From NCBI GenBank assembly GCA_964058805.1, contig CAXKVV010001832.1:1-32004 (forward strand): a DNA stretch of 32,004 nucleotides. The letters are read 5' to 3'. The notes under the pieces were generated by a model. It saw only the letters and a list, made by a program, of their open reading frames with translations, was not told where the DNA came from and did not search any database. A program made the translations under genes and the position numbers. This document shows positions 11,567-25,635 of the stretch, piece by piece. Numbering within the stretch: the stretch's first letter is position 1; each line of letters starts with the position of its first letter. This DNA comes from Schoenoplectus triqueter (lineage: Eukaryota > Streptophyta > Magnoliopsida > Poales > Cyperaceae).

Positions 11567-11690
11567 AGCCCATTAAAGCCCAAATTGCCCCAACTAATAA
11601 ATTAAGTTGCTCTTATCCTCTAATATTTCTTCGAGTCGCTGACGCGTGACGCTCTAAACCCTCAACCCTAAACCCTAAACCCCATATATA
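11567..11690 (+). promoter_or_regulatory. Site II / telo-box / TATA promoter-like block
   Basis: On the plus strand two AGCCCA (TGGGCT, Site II) elements at 11567-11572 and 11577-11582 precede a run of AAACCCTAA-type telo-box repeats at 11654-11683 and then CATATATA at 11683-11690. In plants this combination marks promoters of ribosomal-protein, translation-factor and snoRNA genes, and the spacing here is orderly. I could not recognise the transcript downstream. Confidence 0.5.
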
Positions 11691-12160
11691 ATTCTTCAGT
11701 TACACGGATTCTCTGAAAAATCCGACTGTTAGATTTAGATGCCGCATCCTTCTTCAAGTAATAAACTATGAATGTGCTTGCCTGCTTGACGAAAGAAAGA
11801 GAGTTCGAACCCAGTGTTAACAGTGGCTCTGTTATCTCAATCGGAATTGTTGAATCCAAAATAAATGGTTCTGACAGGTTCGAAGAGCGGCTGAAGAGAT
11901 AAAAATTAATTCCGACCGTTCGGTATCAATCTCATGGTTCTGATCAGGATAACAGGGTCAGAATCACAGCAGATTCTGGTCCAAAGAAAGAGAATATCCA
12001 ATTGAAATGAATCTATGATGGATTCATACGATATCATTTGCAATGGGAGCCACACATAGTCTTCACACCGTCCTGGTCTCTGGAATAGGTGCATTGCCTT
12101 CTCTATCCCACAAGCTCTACTGAAGTATCATTGATCCGATCTAACTATTATCAGTAGAGA
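11691..12160 (+). other. Hairpin-rich segment downstream of the promoter-like block, product unknown
   Basis: Short perfect inverted repeats occur in series: CGGATT/AATCCG near 11705-11725, ATGAATC/GATTCAT near 12008-12026, GCAATG/CATTGC at 12040-12045 and 12092-12097, and CTCTACTGA/TCAGTAGAG at 12115-12123 and 12151-12159. One TGATGG (C-box-like) and several CTGA (D-box-like) motifs are present, but no clean C/D or H/ACA arrangement. No long open frame resembles a known protein. It could be a non-coding RNA locus, the leader of a decayed gene, or chance. Confidence 0.25.
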
Positions 12161-13740
12161 AGAAATGAGCCATGTCTATTGTCTAATGAATTCAATTTCA
12201 CCCTTCAAGTAGAGGCGCTTAAATTTTTTTTTCTAATTTTGCTAGTTGCTTGACGGTTGCATTGCTTTAATTTGATTTCTCTTTTTCTTTTTCACATATT
12301 GGCAAATGAGATTAGGATCAGGATCCAGGGAAAGAAAATGATGGATCCTAGTTGGTGACCCAGAAAAAGAGATTTTACATTTTTTTTACTGTTTTTCCAA
12401 ATAACCTTCTAAATCTATATATTCTGCTTCAGGCGCTTCATTTTTTTTTATTCAATACGGACGAAAGATCACCATACTTGGAATGCATAGCAGTAGATGG
12501 GCGGAACTAGGGGTGGACAAGTAGGGGCCCGGCTCCTGTCAACTTTCAAAAAAATTAGTTAAGTTGAATAGTTATTAAATAATTTTATTAATAAAATATA
12601 AAGTTTTTAATACTTCAGCCACTTCAATCCCTCAGTAACTCTATTAATCCTCTTTCGTCCCATCTATTGGGAAATCCTGTTTCCATCAGTAGTACTAATA
12701 AAAATATCAACTTGTCGGCATAATTTAATTAAATTTTATATAAGCGTCTGTTATATGCAAATTAGTCCTTGGAAAAAAACATCCAGAATTACAATCATGC
12801 TGGAAACTCATAGTGTAAGTGGTAAGGAAATTCTTAGTGGTAAGGTGGTTGGGGGGAGAAATCTGATGGGTTGAGATTGAAGTTGGTTTTAATTACTCAA
12901 ATATGACTGTTTTTTATGTCGAATTTTTTTTTATGTACGAGAAAATTGCTTCTTTAGCCTATAAAAACTATGATCATATATTTTGCAAGCTTTTACTGCT
13001 ACACTAAAATATTGAGTCATATTTCAGCGGTGTCGGTTGTATTCACATGTGAAATGCAAGTTGCAATAGATGATCTTCTTTAACTTTTTGTTGAAATAGT
13101 GGACGTATGTACCTCTAAATACTCACACCCTTAACTTGCAGATATCAAAATTGATGCCACTACGTGCATTGTAGCACTGCAAATTCTTAGGAAATTCACA
13201 GTATAAAGAGGAATAAATCTCCGAAACATCTATCACATACCAATAACGGCTGTAAAAGTTTGAGACAGGAAATAAATGATACTAGAGGTGGAACCAAGGA
13301 CAGCAGGCGTTCAGGCATCTTCTTGTCCCATTGAAAACTAAATGTTTTTTTCGACCCGGAAATCCTCTTTTTTCTTGGTCCGAGCAACCCCTACCGATTG
13401 TTTTTTATTCAACCCAGTAAAACTTAACAAATCATATTCACTGGGGTCTGGATATACAATTGCAAGCTTTCTCAAAAGTATGTTACAAAAATTAAGAAAA
13501 AATGAATACAATGTTGTACCAGATATTGAACAAAAACAAAGTTGAATGATTGGCAATGCAGTAACTAATTAAAACTTCATACAAATAGAAAATTGAGACA
13601 TTACATTGATTTATTTTCCCATATAAAAGATTAAACACTTCGATGAAACTTGGCGACTGGCGTATATATTTTAAGAAAAAAATTCCATATCAACAAATTA
13701 GCTAGCTTTGAGCTTGAGATAATATATTAATATTTAATAG
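12160..13740. other. Gene-free stretch between the CRK copies
   Basis: No recognised gene. Near 12497-12545 a GC-rich patch (GGGCGGAACTAGGGGTGGAC, then GGGGCCCGGCTCC) looks like an eroded terminus of the same kind of transposon as at the right edge of the window. Open frames of 60-70 codons near 13200-13550 resemble nothing I know. Confidence 0.4.
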
Positions 13741-13858
13741 GGCATGGTTCTTCATCCAAATTCTGCATTTCAGGATTTCCTTCTGATTTCTGCATTTTCA
13801 GACATAGGGGTTCCAAGGTTCTCCTCACTAAGAGGAACTTGGCTACCAGTAGTTGAGC

Positions 13859-17286
<3,428 letters not shown>

Positions 17287-17951
17287 CTAATTTTGTTTTC
17301 TTCTCCGGATTTTTTATTTAATTCATCCATTAAACTAGTTCAGAGAAGCACTATAAATCAAAGTTAATAAAACTTAACCTTATTGCTAGAAGCCTACATA
17401 TTATACAATTAGTAAGTAATTTTTGCTATCATTATTTATTACCAGAAGCCTACATATTTTCAATTTGAAGGATTGAAGTGCACCTGGTTTGAACAACGAT
17501 CCTTATTTGGACCAAACTTATATTATTGCACATACAATACAGTTAATTATGTTTTCGGATTGGGTTTTATTTTTAACCTATCCTAATTTATTTGAGATTA
17601 AAGACTTTATTGTTGTTATTACAATACAGCTAACTAGAACTCAGGTTTTCTGCTCTAAGGCAATGCATATTAACTTGATTTTTCATGGAAGTATTTTAGG
17701 AGTAGCACAAACATCTCATTAGTAAACAATTACGATTCAATATTATACTACAGAGGTGCACTGATCACCACATGAATGGAATTTGGAGTAGGAACTTCAT
17801 ATAAATAAAGGAGAATTTATTTTTCTCAGCCTACCTATCTAATTAGTTCTTACTCATTAAATATTCTTGAAGGATCGTATATCAGAGAGATTGAGTTACA
17901 TAAGCAATTTATCCATTAGGCAAATATTTTTCATTCCCCGACCCCTCGACT
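17287..17951. other. Upstream remnant of CRK-B: conserved intron, then unrecognised sequence
   Basis: 17287-17412 is homologous to the intron upstream of the CRK-A transmembrane exon. The phrase AGAAGCCTACATATT is repeated at about 17390 and 17450. Beyond about 17480 no similarity to CRK ectodomain sequence is visible. Confidence 0.55.
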
Positions 17952-18335
17952 GAGACTATGGTGCTTCGCGAAGCACAAATGTTCTCATACTTTGTGTTTA
18001 TATCTCAAATTTGAAAATTCACATTACCGATCTAAATCGTTAAAACATGATCTTCATATTAAAAATCTTTGGAGATAAAACTTTATATTATTTTAATTTT
18101 TTTATTTTTTAGATGGATGAAAAATCACTAGTTTTAGATGATGCAGAAATTATTAAATCAGTAAACTTTGTACTCATTTAAAAAATAGCAAAAATTCAAA
18201 ATAATATAAATTTTGATCTCCAAAGATATTTTAATATAAATATCATGTTCAACGATTTGGATCGGCCGTTTAGGCTTTTAAATTTAAGATATGAACGCGA
18301 AATACATAAGGTTTGTGCTTCGGGAAGCACCATAG

Positions 18336-18339
<4 letters not shown>
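17952..18339. mobile_element. Fold-back element 1 (388 bp)
   Basis: The two ends are inverted repeats of each other, starting GAGACTATGGTGCTTC, with 27 of 28 terminal bases matching. The terminal region itself contains the palindrome GTGCTTCGCGAAGCAC. Similarity continues inward through ATATTAAAA and TCTTTGGAGAT blocks to a short AT-rich centre. There is no coding capacity. No clean target duplication was found; the right flank is a CT microsatellite. Confidence 0.8.

Positions 18340-18379
<40 letters not shown>
18333..18379. repeat. (CT)n(AT)n microsatellite
   Basis: About 13 CT units pass directly into about 10 AT units at the right border of fold-back element 1. Confidence 0.9.
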
Positions 18380-18410
18380 ATTTTAATTTTTTTAACATTG
18401 TTATTCATTA

Positions 18411-18663
18411 TTCAAAACACTGATCCGACCGTTCAAAGTGTTCTTCATATTAAAATATATTTGGAGACCAAATTTTATATTTTTTAGAAAAAAAATTCTA
18501 TTTTTTTGAGGATTAAAAAATTGTTCTTATTAGAAATAAAAAACTCAATGCATTTTCATCTCCTAAAAAAATAGTAAAAATTTTCTAAAATATACAAAAA
18601 TTTGGTCTCCAAACATATTTCAATATGGAAAATACTTTTAACGGTCGGATCGGTGTTTTGAAT
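18411..18663. mobile_element. Fold-back element 2
   Basis: The arm 18411-18486 (TTCAAAACACTGATCCGACC, then TTTGGAGACCAAATTT) is mirrored by 18590-18663 on the other strand with about 85-90% match by eye. The loop is AT-rich. The inner TTTGGAGACCAAATT block is shared with elements 1 and 3, so the three belong to one superfamily. Confidence 0.75.
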
Positions 18664-18755
18664 TCGAAAATAAAAGATACGATGCAAAGTACAAAACGTT
18701 TTGTACTTCGCAACTAACCGTAACATAACTATGTATATATATAGTTTGGCTATGA

Positions 18756-19132
18756 TGCTATGAATAGTACGGATCAACTACGTGCTATGGATCGGTTCTT
18801 TATTCTTGAAGTCGAAATGATCGATCCGAACTGCTAAATATATTTTTCATATAAATGTTTAGTAGGCGACCAAATTTTATATTTTTTTAGAATTTTTTTA
18901 CTATTTATTTTAAATAGTTAGAAAATCACCTGATTTAATTATTATGAACCATCCAAAAGGATTTATTTTCTACCGATCTAAAAAAATAGTAAATTTTTTA
19001 AAAAAATTTAAAATTTGATCCCCAACTAGATATTTATATGAAAATTATTTTGAGAGGTTCGAATCGACTATTTAAACTTCGAGAATGAAAAATCGATCCA
19101 TAACACAAAATCAATCTATACTATGCATAGCA
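18756..19132. mobile_element. Fold-back element 3 (about 377 bp)
   Basis: The ends TGCTATGAATAG and, on the minus strand, TGCTATGCATAG begin long imperfect arms that continue through GTGYTATGGATCG, TTTTCATATAAAT and a GACCAAATTTTA-like block. The arms are roughly 130-150 bp on each side of an AT-rich centre. No open frame. Confidence 0.75.
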
Positions 19133-19196
19133 CTGTAACAAAACTGCAATATAGCAGTAAAACAGTAGCACCTCATACAATTTTAAGCTAAAGAAT

Positions 19197-19531
19197 TAGA
19201 GGTGGCAGAACCCGACCCGACCCGAGAAACCCGCCCGACCCATCCGTTTCTGAACCCGACCCGACCCGAGAAACCCGCCCGACCCATCCGTTTCTGAACC
19301 CGACCCGAACTCGACCCGATCTAATTTTTTAAGAAAGTCAAACTGACCCGATCCGACCCGACCCGACAACAAATGACCTTTAATCCAATCGAAATCTATC
19401 AACGATCTGAAAAAACACAACATATAAATTGACCCGACCCGGCCCAACCCGATTTCTTCTAAAAAGTCAAACTGACCCGACCCATCCGACCCGAACCCGA
19501 CCTGACCCGACCCGCCCGATTGCCACCTCTA
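19197..19531. mobile_element. hAT-type MITE, family 2, copy 1 (335 bp)
   Basis: The terminal inverted repeat is TAGAGGTGGCA, with a perfect 8 bp target duplication taaagaat (19189-19196 and 19532-19539). The interior is dominated by CCCGACCCGA repeats, with a central unique block (AATCGAAATCTATCAACGAT). The second copy lies at 30746-31068. Copy 1 has an internal duplication of about 50 bp near its left end. No transposase. Confidence 0.93.
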
Positions 19532-19545
19532 TAAAGAATAAAGAG

Positions 19546-20885
19546 TGATAATCCTCATTTATATATAATATTCAATTAGGGTTTTATCTCAAAAACTATG
19601 CATTTATGTTAATTGTTAAGAATTTATTTAGTTTTTATGTCGAATTCGAGATACTGCTGTATTTCTTATTATTTTGCAGGTTATTGAGTGTAAACAAGGA
19701 TTCAACATGAGAAATAATACTTGGAACGAGATGGGTCGGATTTACACGAAGAAATTAAGTTAAAGACATTCTCATACAAAAATTACGGACCGTAATTTTG
19801 GAATTGCAGACCGCAAATGCTCTCTGGTTCGTTCTTGAAAAAAAATTACGGACCGCAAATGTTGGGCTGGAATACGCGAATTTACAGCTTTGAAGCGGTT
19901 TTCTCAAGGGAAAAAATGGATTTTAACTTCCCCTCGTCCAGAACATCTCTCAACTGACTGAAGAGGAGATCCCAAGAAAAAAAGAAGAGGAAAAACACCA
20001 TTAGAGAGAGATTTGAAGGAAACTCAAGAACCGGGCGAGAAATCGTAGATCTTCTTGGTGTAGTATTTTCTTTACTCTTTTCTCATGTTGTACTGTTGTT
20101 TGAACATGAATCTTGGTACAATCTTTGACATGATTTGTGGCTAGACACCCTTCTAGGGGTTTAGGTGTAAACTCGATAACTCAAATGATTTAATTTACTC
20201 GTTTGTTGATCTTTTAGTTCTTGTTGTTTGTGATTGTTATTTTATCTGAATTGAATGCTTAGTTTTAATCAATTGCATATTACCATAGAAGTGAAAGCGA
20301 AAATCGAATGGTGGAACTGAATCTTCTGACCCAAAACAGTGATTTATGTCGTAGGCCAAGTACTTAATCGTGAAACTTATTATCTAAGGGAAAACCTAGG
20401 AAATTGTGTGAGGTACCGAAAGTTGAAGTACATAATCTAGGTTATGCCAAAGTGATTCACTGATCTTAATGGGCTTAGACTTGTAAGGTGAGGTACCTAA
20501 TCGTGAAACCCGAACTGTTTAGGTACGGTATCAAGCCACGAAAGTGTAAATTTGGTACTAAAATCTGAGATTGAATTCCCGACAAACACTAGAACATATT
20601 AAAAGATCAAATAGAGTGAATTGACCAAACGAGTGAGAGTGAAGCCAAAAACCCCTAGAATCCTCAATTTGATAAACTTTTTAGTCGTCATTGTTAGATT
20701 TATGCACTTTTAGTTTGATACAGAAACTCTAGTTCGATTGCCTAGATTAGTGAAACTTGTGAGAACCGGTAATTCATCCTTGTCCTTGTGGTTCGACACC
20801 CCAATTACTACTTGACTAGGTCGTGCGCTTGCGGCTGAAATTGAGTAAAATTAGGATATTTATTAGCTTAGCAAAATACACATCA
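19546..20885 (+). repeat. 5' LTR of an Athila-like retrotransposon (left border approximate)
   Basis: The segment ends CACATCA seven bases before the primer-binding site. A possible start is TGATAATCC at 19546, giving TGAT...ATCA ends. It contains three copies of the GCGGACCGCAA palindromic motif (19781-19860). The left border is not proven because no second LTR exists in the window for comparison. The TATATATAA near 19560 is too close to the border to be a convincing promoter. Confidence 0.6.
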
Positions 20886-20892
20886 AGATTTT

Positions 20893-20910
20893 TGGCGCCG
20901 TTGCCGAGGA
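20893..20910 (+). other. Primer-binding site complementary to tRNA-Asp 3' end
   Basis: TGGCGCCGTTGCCGAGGA pairs with the 3' end of plant tRNA-Asp (GUC) with one mismatch. This primer is typical of the Athila lineage of Ty3/gypsy elements and fixes the element's orientation as plus. Confidence 0.88.
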
Positions 20911-21124
20911 CAACGGTGAAGATTGGTTCGAACTTTAGTAACTGAGACTAGATATTTTAATTTTATTTTTCTTTTACTTATTGTGATCTATTTATTTGAT
21001 TGCTCTTTCAGGACTCGATCTGACCGGGCAATCAGGTCTCTTGGTGTACAGATGTAGAGCCAAGGAGACAACTTCTTTGCTTGAACAGCCGCTTATTCAT
21101 CCCATCACAGAAGAAGCGACCCAC

Positions 21125-22169
21125 ATGGTAGAGAATGATGAGAACCGTCCCTTGAAGGACTTTGATGCCCTAAAAGCGATTGAAATTCAATTAGGCTACA
21201 TTGTGCCTAATGTTGCAGCAAATAATTTCGAGCTGAAACCCGCTCTCTTGAACATGCTCTCTCAACACATGTTCAATGGTCTAGCTCATGAAGACCCGAA
21301 CCAACACTTGGTCATGTTTGAAAATTGTGTAACACGGTTAAAATTAATGGTGTTGAACCCGAGACCATTAAACTTAGAGCATTTCCTTTTTCTTTAGGAG
21401 ATAAGGTTAGAAATTGGCTAATGTCATTAGATATCGGTACAATAAGAGCATGGGCCCAAACGTCTGATGCTTTTCTTTCTAAGTATTTTCCTCCATCTAA
21501 AACTTCTGTCCTTCGTGCTCAAATTACAAATTTCACACAAAGAGGAGGAGAATCTCTCAGCAAGGCGTGGGATAGATACCAAGAACTGTTGCGTCTTTGC
21601 CCGCACTATGGACTCGAGAAGTGGTTCATACTTCAGATTTTCTATGAAGGACTTGAGCAGTCCTCTAAACTAACCATTGATGCAGCAGCTGGAGGCAATT
21701 TGATGAATATGAGCGCCCGGGATGCCTATAAATTGATTGATGAGATGGCATTGGGACAACAACAATGGATCTCAGTGAGAGGACCCGTTCGAGGTGCACC
21801 GGAGGTCATTGAGACGGACATTTCAACAAAGTTGGCAGTATAATTGGAGGCGATGTAAAAAAGCATAGACCGCTTGACCAACCAAAATATTTCAGCGGTA
21901 CATCAATCACCTACTTGTGCTATTTTGGTGGAGGTGATCATTTGGTCATCAACTGCAATTGGGGTAGATATGCTGAGGGGGATGCGGAGCAAGTGAATGT
22001 ACTCAACAACAATTACCGGCCGCAAAATAACCTCTTTTCAAATTCTTACAACCCAGGTTGGAGAAATCACCCAAATTTCTCCTGGAGAAACAACCAAGAC
22101 CATCAACCCCAAAATCGAAATCAAAGTCCCAATCAGAACCGATCTAATCAGGGGTACGGGCAGAGATAA
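21125..22169 (+). pseudogene. gag: Athila-like retrotransposon gag, broken
   Basis: From the ATG at 21125 the frame runs through the pre-gag region (AANNFELKPALLNML), then shifts near 21326-21331, apparently by a GT dinucleotide insertion. The second frame carries the Retrotrans_gag core (FPFSLGDKVRNWLMSL, SKYFPPSKTSVLRAQITNFT, GGNLMNMSARDAYKLIDEM). Two in-frame TAA stops follow (21841 and 21856 region), plausibly CAA to TAA. A further frame change falls in the zinc knuckle, which has lost its second cysteine (CYFGGGDHLVINC). The tail (NPGWRNHPNFSW, asparagine/glutamine rich) matches Athila gag C-termini. Capsid/nucleocapsid function is lost. Confidence 0.88.
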
Positions 22170-22239
22170 TTTGATCAAGGCGCTCCGTAGAAATCTAATA
22201 TGGAACAAATGATAGAAAATATGGACATGACCATATCGA

Positions 22240-22392
22240 GTTCAAAAGGTTTCTGATCATGGAGCTGTGGAAATTTGGAGCGAAAGGACTGGAGCATTCA
22301 CAGTAAATTGACATCGACTCAAACACTATCGTCGTGATGAACCAATTGAGGAGGAAATTGATATTTCCCTCTCCAATACACCAAGCAATTAA
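22240..22392 (+). pseudogene. pol: C-terminal tail of pol (integrase end) of the same element
   Basis: A 50-codon frame reads VSDHGAVEIWSERTGAF, then a TGA at 22309 where the family usually has glycine, then HRLKHYRRDEPIEEE to a TAA at 22390. This is the end of the Athila polyprotein after the integrase core. Protease, reverse transcriptase, RNase H and nearly all of integrase are missing, so a deletion of several kilobases joins gag to this tail between about 22170 and 22240. The following GCGCTTCTTGAGAGGCAACC (22428-22447) is the spacer normally found just after pol in this lineage. Confidence 0.75.
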
Positions 22393-22509
22393 ACCGGAAG
22401 AAGGGTCGAGCTAGCGACAATAAACTAAGCGCTTCTTGAGAGGCAACCCAAGTTTCATATTTTTGTTTTTATTTTTTTTTATTTGTGTTGATCTTTAAAA
22501 AAAAAATCC

Positions 22510-23044
22510 TTTGCGGATCGCAAAACCCAAATTTGCGGACCGCAAAATTTGCACTTTTGACCTCCGAATTTCAGAGCCAAATTTGCGGACCACAATTTCT
22601 ATATTTACGGATCGCATATTTTGCGTGCCAAATCAGAGAACTGTAGAGAATAATTGCGGTCCGCAAATTTCAAAATTACGGTCCGCAATTATACCCAGCC
22701 TTACCCTTTCAACCTTTCTTCTTCTCCAAATCATCCCTTCCCCTCCCACACCCCTCTAACTCCTCAAAAAACCGAAAATACTTCTTCTCTTCCCACTCAC
22801 ACCACTTTCTCTTCCACCCTTTCAACTACTTCAATCTTCTCTCCTTCTCAACCTCTCTTAAATCCATCTAGCCATTTCTTCTCATCAACCCTCACCCTCC
22901 TCCCCTCTCACAACCCTAGGTGCGGCTTCTACACCAAATCCACCCTCTCTAAACCGCCATTCTCACTCACCGGTGTGAAAAACTTCAAATCTCCCGATCT
23001 TGCACCAGTTTTTGCGGTCCGCAACCCAAAAACTTCGGTCCGAC
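22510..23044. repeat. Cluster of TTGCGGTCCGCAA palindromes and pyrimidine-rich leader
   Basis: Eight exact or near copies of the palindrome TTGCGGTCCGCAA lie at about 22510, 22530, 22580, 22604, 22651, 22672, 23010 and 23033. The stretch 22690-22920 between them is a CT-rich leader. The same motif occurs three times in the 5' LTR. It precedes the third open reading frame of the element. Confidence 0.8.
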
Positions 23045-23092
23045 AATTTTTTCACCGAAACCCTACCCGACCACACACCTCCTACAACCGTC

Positions 23093-24518
23093 ATGCCTTT
23101 CAAGAGAACATCCACTGGGCCTAAGGGCGCTTCCAAGAAGCAGAGAGGAAGTTCGAGTTCTGCGCCCGACACCGACCATGAGATGGATGAACTCGACCTC
23201 GCCCGACACCGACCATGAGATGGATGAACAACCTCCCTTATAGAGGCATTAAATGGGTTGCACGAGCATCTCAATGCAGCAAAAACTTTGATCTATTCCA
23301 AAAGCGGAAGGTCGTGTCATCTCGCTACCTTGACGATCTCACCATGCGGACTCTCGATATCTATGACGAGGTAAAACTTTTACTCTCCGGAATTGGGTTA
23401 TGGGATGTCTTGCACATGGAAGAACTTTATTACAAAACCCCCACTCTTGAATTTCTATCCTCCTTTGAATGGGATAAAACAAAGGATGAAATGAGCATCC
23501 AATTTCAACTTGATGGTAAACTTTTCAATCTCACTAAGGAAGATGTGTGCACGGCACTCTCGGTTCCATTCGAGGATGATATGTATTTAAAAGTGGATTG
23601 GGAATATGACATCTCTCAAGCGGAATTTGAGATGCAATTGTGTGGGGGCACCATAAATGACTATGATGGCGAGCCAAATCCAACACCCCGCCTTAAAATA
23701 TATACAACGGGTTTTGGCTCAATCTATCATGGGTAAGGGTGAAACATCTTCCAAAATGAGTATGAATGACTTATTTTTCTTATATTGCATGCTATACAAT
23801 TGGAAACACCCATCCCTCAGGCCTCATATAGTGTTTTTTGTCATGAACAATTTGGCCAAAATCGCAAAGAACCCAAAAGCTGCGGGTACCATTTCTATAG
23901 GGGGGTAATTACTAGCATTGCATATTTTTGCAAAGTGCTCAATGAAGGGGAATCAGTTTACCGAGTTGTCGAACTTGGTCCAACCAAGGTAAACTTAAAT
24001 CAATTGGTAATCGGTAAGGTGCTTCGGAAAGAGGGCTACAAGTACTACTAAATCGGCCCACATTCCAACCGACTTTCGTTACCCCTTCCCATCAAACTTG
24101 ACCCCAAGACCTTGGCACATGGGCCGATCCCGCCATGTATCACCAGGCAGCCAATCTAGTTCCTCCGATGTCCCCTCAACCACAAACTCCACAATCTACC
24201 TGTCAAACACCTCAACCTTCCCACCAAGGTGAAATCACAAACCAAATGCTCTACGAGCAAATAGTTCAAATGAATTCCAATTTCACCACCTTCACAACTC
24301 AGGCCACCCAACACATGCACCACATGTATGATTGGATGGGCGACATGAACCGTCGGGTGCAAGACGCGTGGAACCTCACCCAGCACATCAATGATTAGCA
24401 CATCAACCGCGGAGATTACCAACAGCCCCAATTCCCTACATACCAAGCGAATCCACGGTGGTTCCCACAGGCCCCTCGGGCACCACATGAGGGCGATGAG
24501 CCCTCACCTACCGATTGA
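23093..24518 (+). pseudogene. Third ORF of the Athila-like element ('putative plant transposon protein' type), broken
   Basis: The ATG at 23093 starts a basic, serine-rich N-terminus (MPFKRTSTGPKGASKKQRGS). A 37 bp tandem duplication (CGCCCGACACCGACCATGAG, about 23164 and 23201) shifts the frame. The conserved core lies at 23215-23690 (SSRYLDDLTMRTLDIYDEVK, GLWDVLHMEELYYKTPTLEF), then a frame change near 23700 (ALKYIQRVLAQSIMGKGETS) and a compensating one near 23905. The proline/glutamine-rich tail from 24135 is interrupted by TAG at 24396 and ends at 24516-24518. Such ORFs sit where env would be in Athila elements. The function is not established, and this copy cannot make one protein. Confidence 0.75.
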
Positions 24519-25560
24519 GGCACCCGCCTCAACCCCGTCCGTCTCCATTGTAAGTACTTTCTACCTTTTTTTCTTTCCTCTTGTTATTTCCCGCATTGCG
24601 GACAATGCTTGTTTTAAGTTTGGAGGGTATTTCGAACTTACTTGTATCTGCATGACATGTAGTTGTTATTGTTGTTAATTGAGATTATTGCAGTTTTTTT
24701 TAGAAATTCAAATTTTAGTGGGTAATTTTACAAAAAGTTTTGAAAACTCCTAAGGGAAATTTTGGCAAAGGAGTAGTCTTGTTGGTAATTTTGGGAAATT
24801 GATACGAGAATATATAAAATTTTCTAAAATAACATGTGGTGAATGAAAAGGGTTATCGGGTCCGAAAAATAGAAAAGAATATGCCCTAGGAAGTTTCTCG
24901 AATGATGAGTGTTCAAGAATTGACGTCCTCCCAAATTTTTTTATCAAATCTTAGAAATTCAATTTGTTTGTTTATTTTAAATAAAAAACTTAATTAAGAA
25001 AGAGTGCTTATGGCAAGTGTCGACCGGTGCTTTTGAAAAAGAAAAAAAATCAAAAGGACCTAAAAATCAATATGCAAATCTTTAGAAGGTCCAAATTATC
25101 GAGACACCATGGTTAAGAGTACAAATGCCGCGACATTCGCAAACAAATAAAAAAAATTCTGATTCAAATAAGATCAAATTAAGCCTCAAATGTGCTAGGG
25201 CGGTATTATGGAACTCCCTAACCCCCAACACGGTACGAGGCAGACTCATGTGCGTAATTAGGGTTTCTTAAAAAAGCTTTGAGCTACACAAAAACAACCC
25301 CGCGAGATTCAAGATTAACACTGTAATTTTTCTTCTTTTATGGATTTTCTTGGTTTCATTTCATAGTTGAGGGGAAGGAAAAACTTTAGTATTCAATATT
25401 TTTGGAAAGATTCTAGGACATTACATTGAAAGTAGGAATCTAAGATAAACTCCCCGAGTAAAACACCACGTGTAAAGTCGAAAATAACGAAAAATTCCCA
25501 AACCTTTTCCCAAAACTCCAATTAATGACCGAACAAATTTGAAAGGATTTGTCCTTCAAT
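24519..25560 (+). other. 3' internal region of the Athila-like element, no 3' LTR
   Basis: The phrase GCGGACAATGCTTGTTTTAA followed by GTTTGGAGGGT (24599-24629) is the signature that follows the last ORF in Athila/Tat elements. The remaining AT-rich sequence has no coding potential and shows no similarity to the 5' LTR at 19546-20885. The element therefore appears cut off on this side, near where the fold-backs begin. Confidence 0.55.
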
Positions 25561-25635
25561 TTGAAATACAGGTGCGAAGCACGGGAGATTTTGTACTTCA
25601 CAAAAGATTCTGAATCCTTTCAATTTAAATATCTC

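Noticed and set aside
11654..11683. AAACCCTAAACCC run as an interstitial telomere
   Set aside because: Only about three to four units, beside Site II boxes and a TATA box; a promoter telo-box is the simpler reading.
11790..11850. TTCGAACCC as the T-loop of a tRNA gene
   Set aside because: The T-stem does not pair well, no D-arm or anticodon arm fits upstream, and no acceptor stem could be found.
12012..12123. C/D-box snoRNA between TGATGG and CTGA
   Set aside because: The spacing (about 110 nt), the imperfect C box and the lack of a terminal stem at those boxes do not meet the usual pattern.
13196..13556. Minus-strand frames of 60-70 codons as a small gene
   Set aside because: No recognisable domain, no splice or promoter context, and similar-length frames occur on the other strand over the same bases.
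24640..25560. 3' LTR of the Athila-like element
   Set aside because: No stretch resembles the 5' LTR: neither its GCGGACCGCAA copies nor its end before the primer-binding site recur here.
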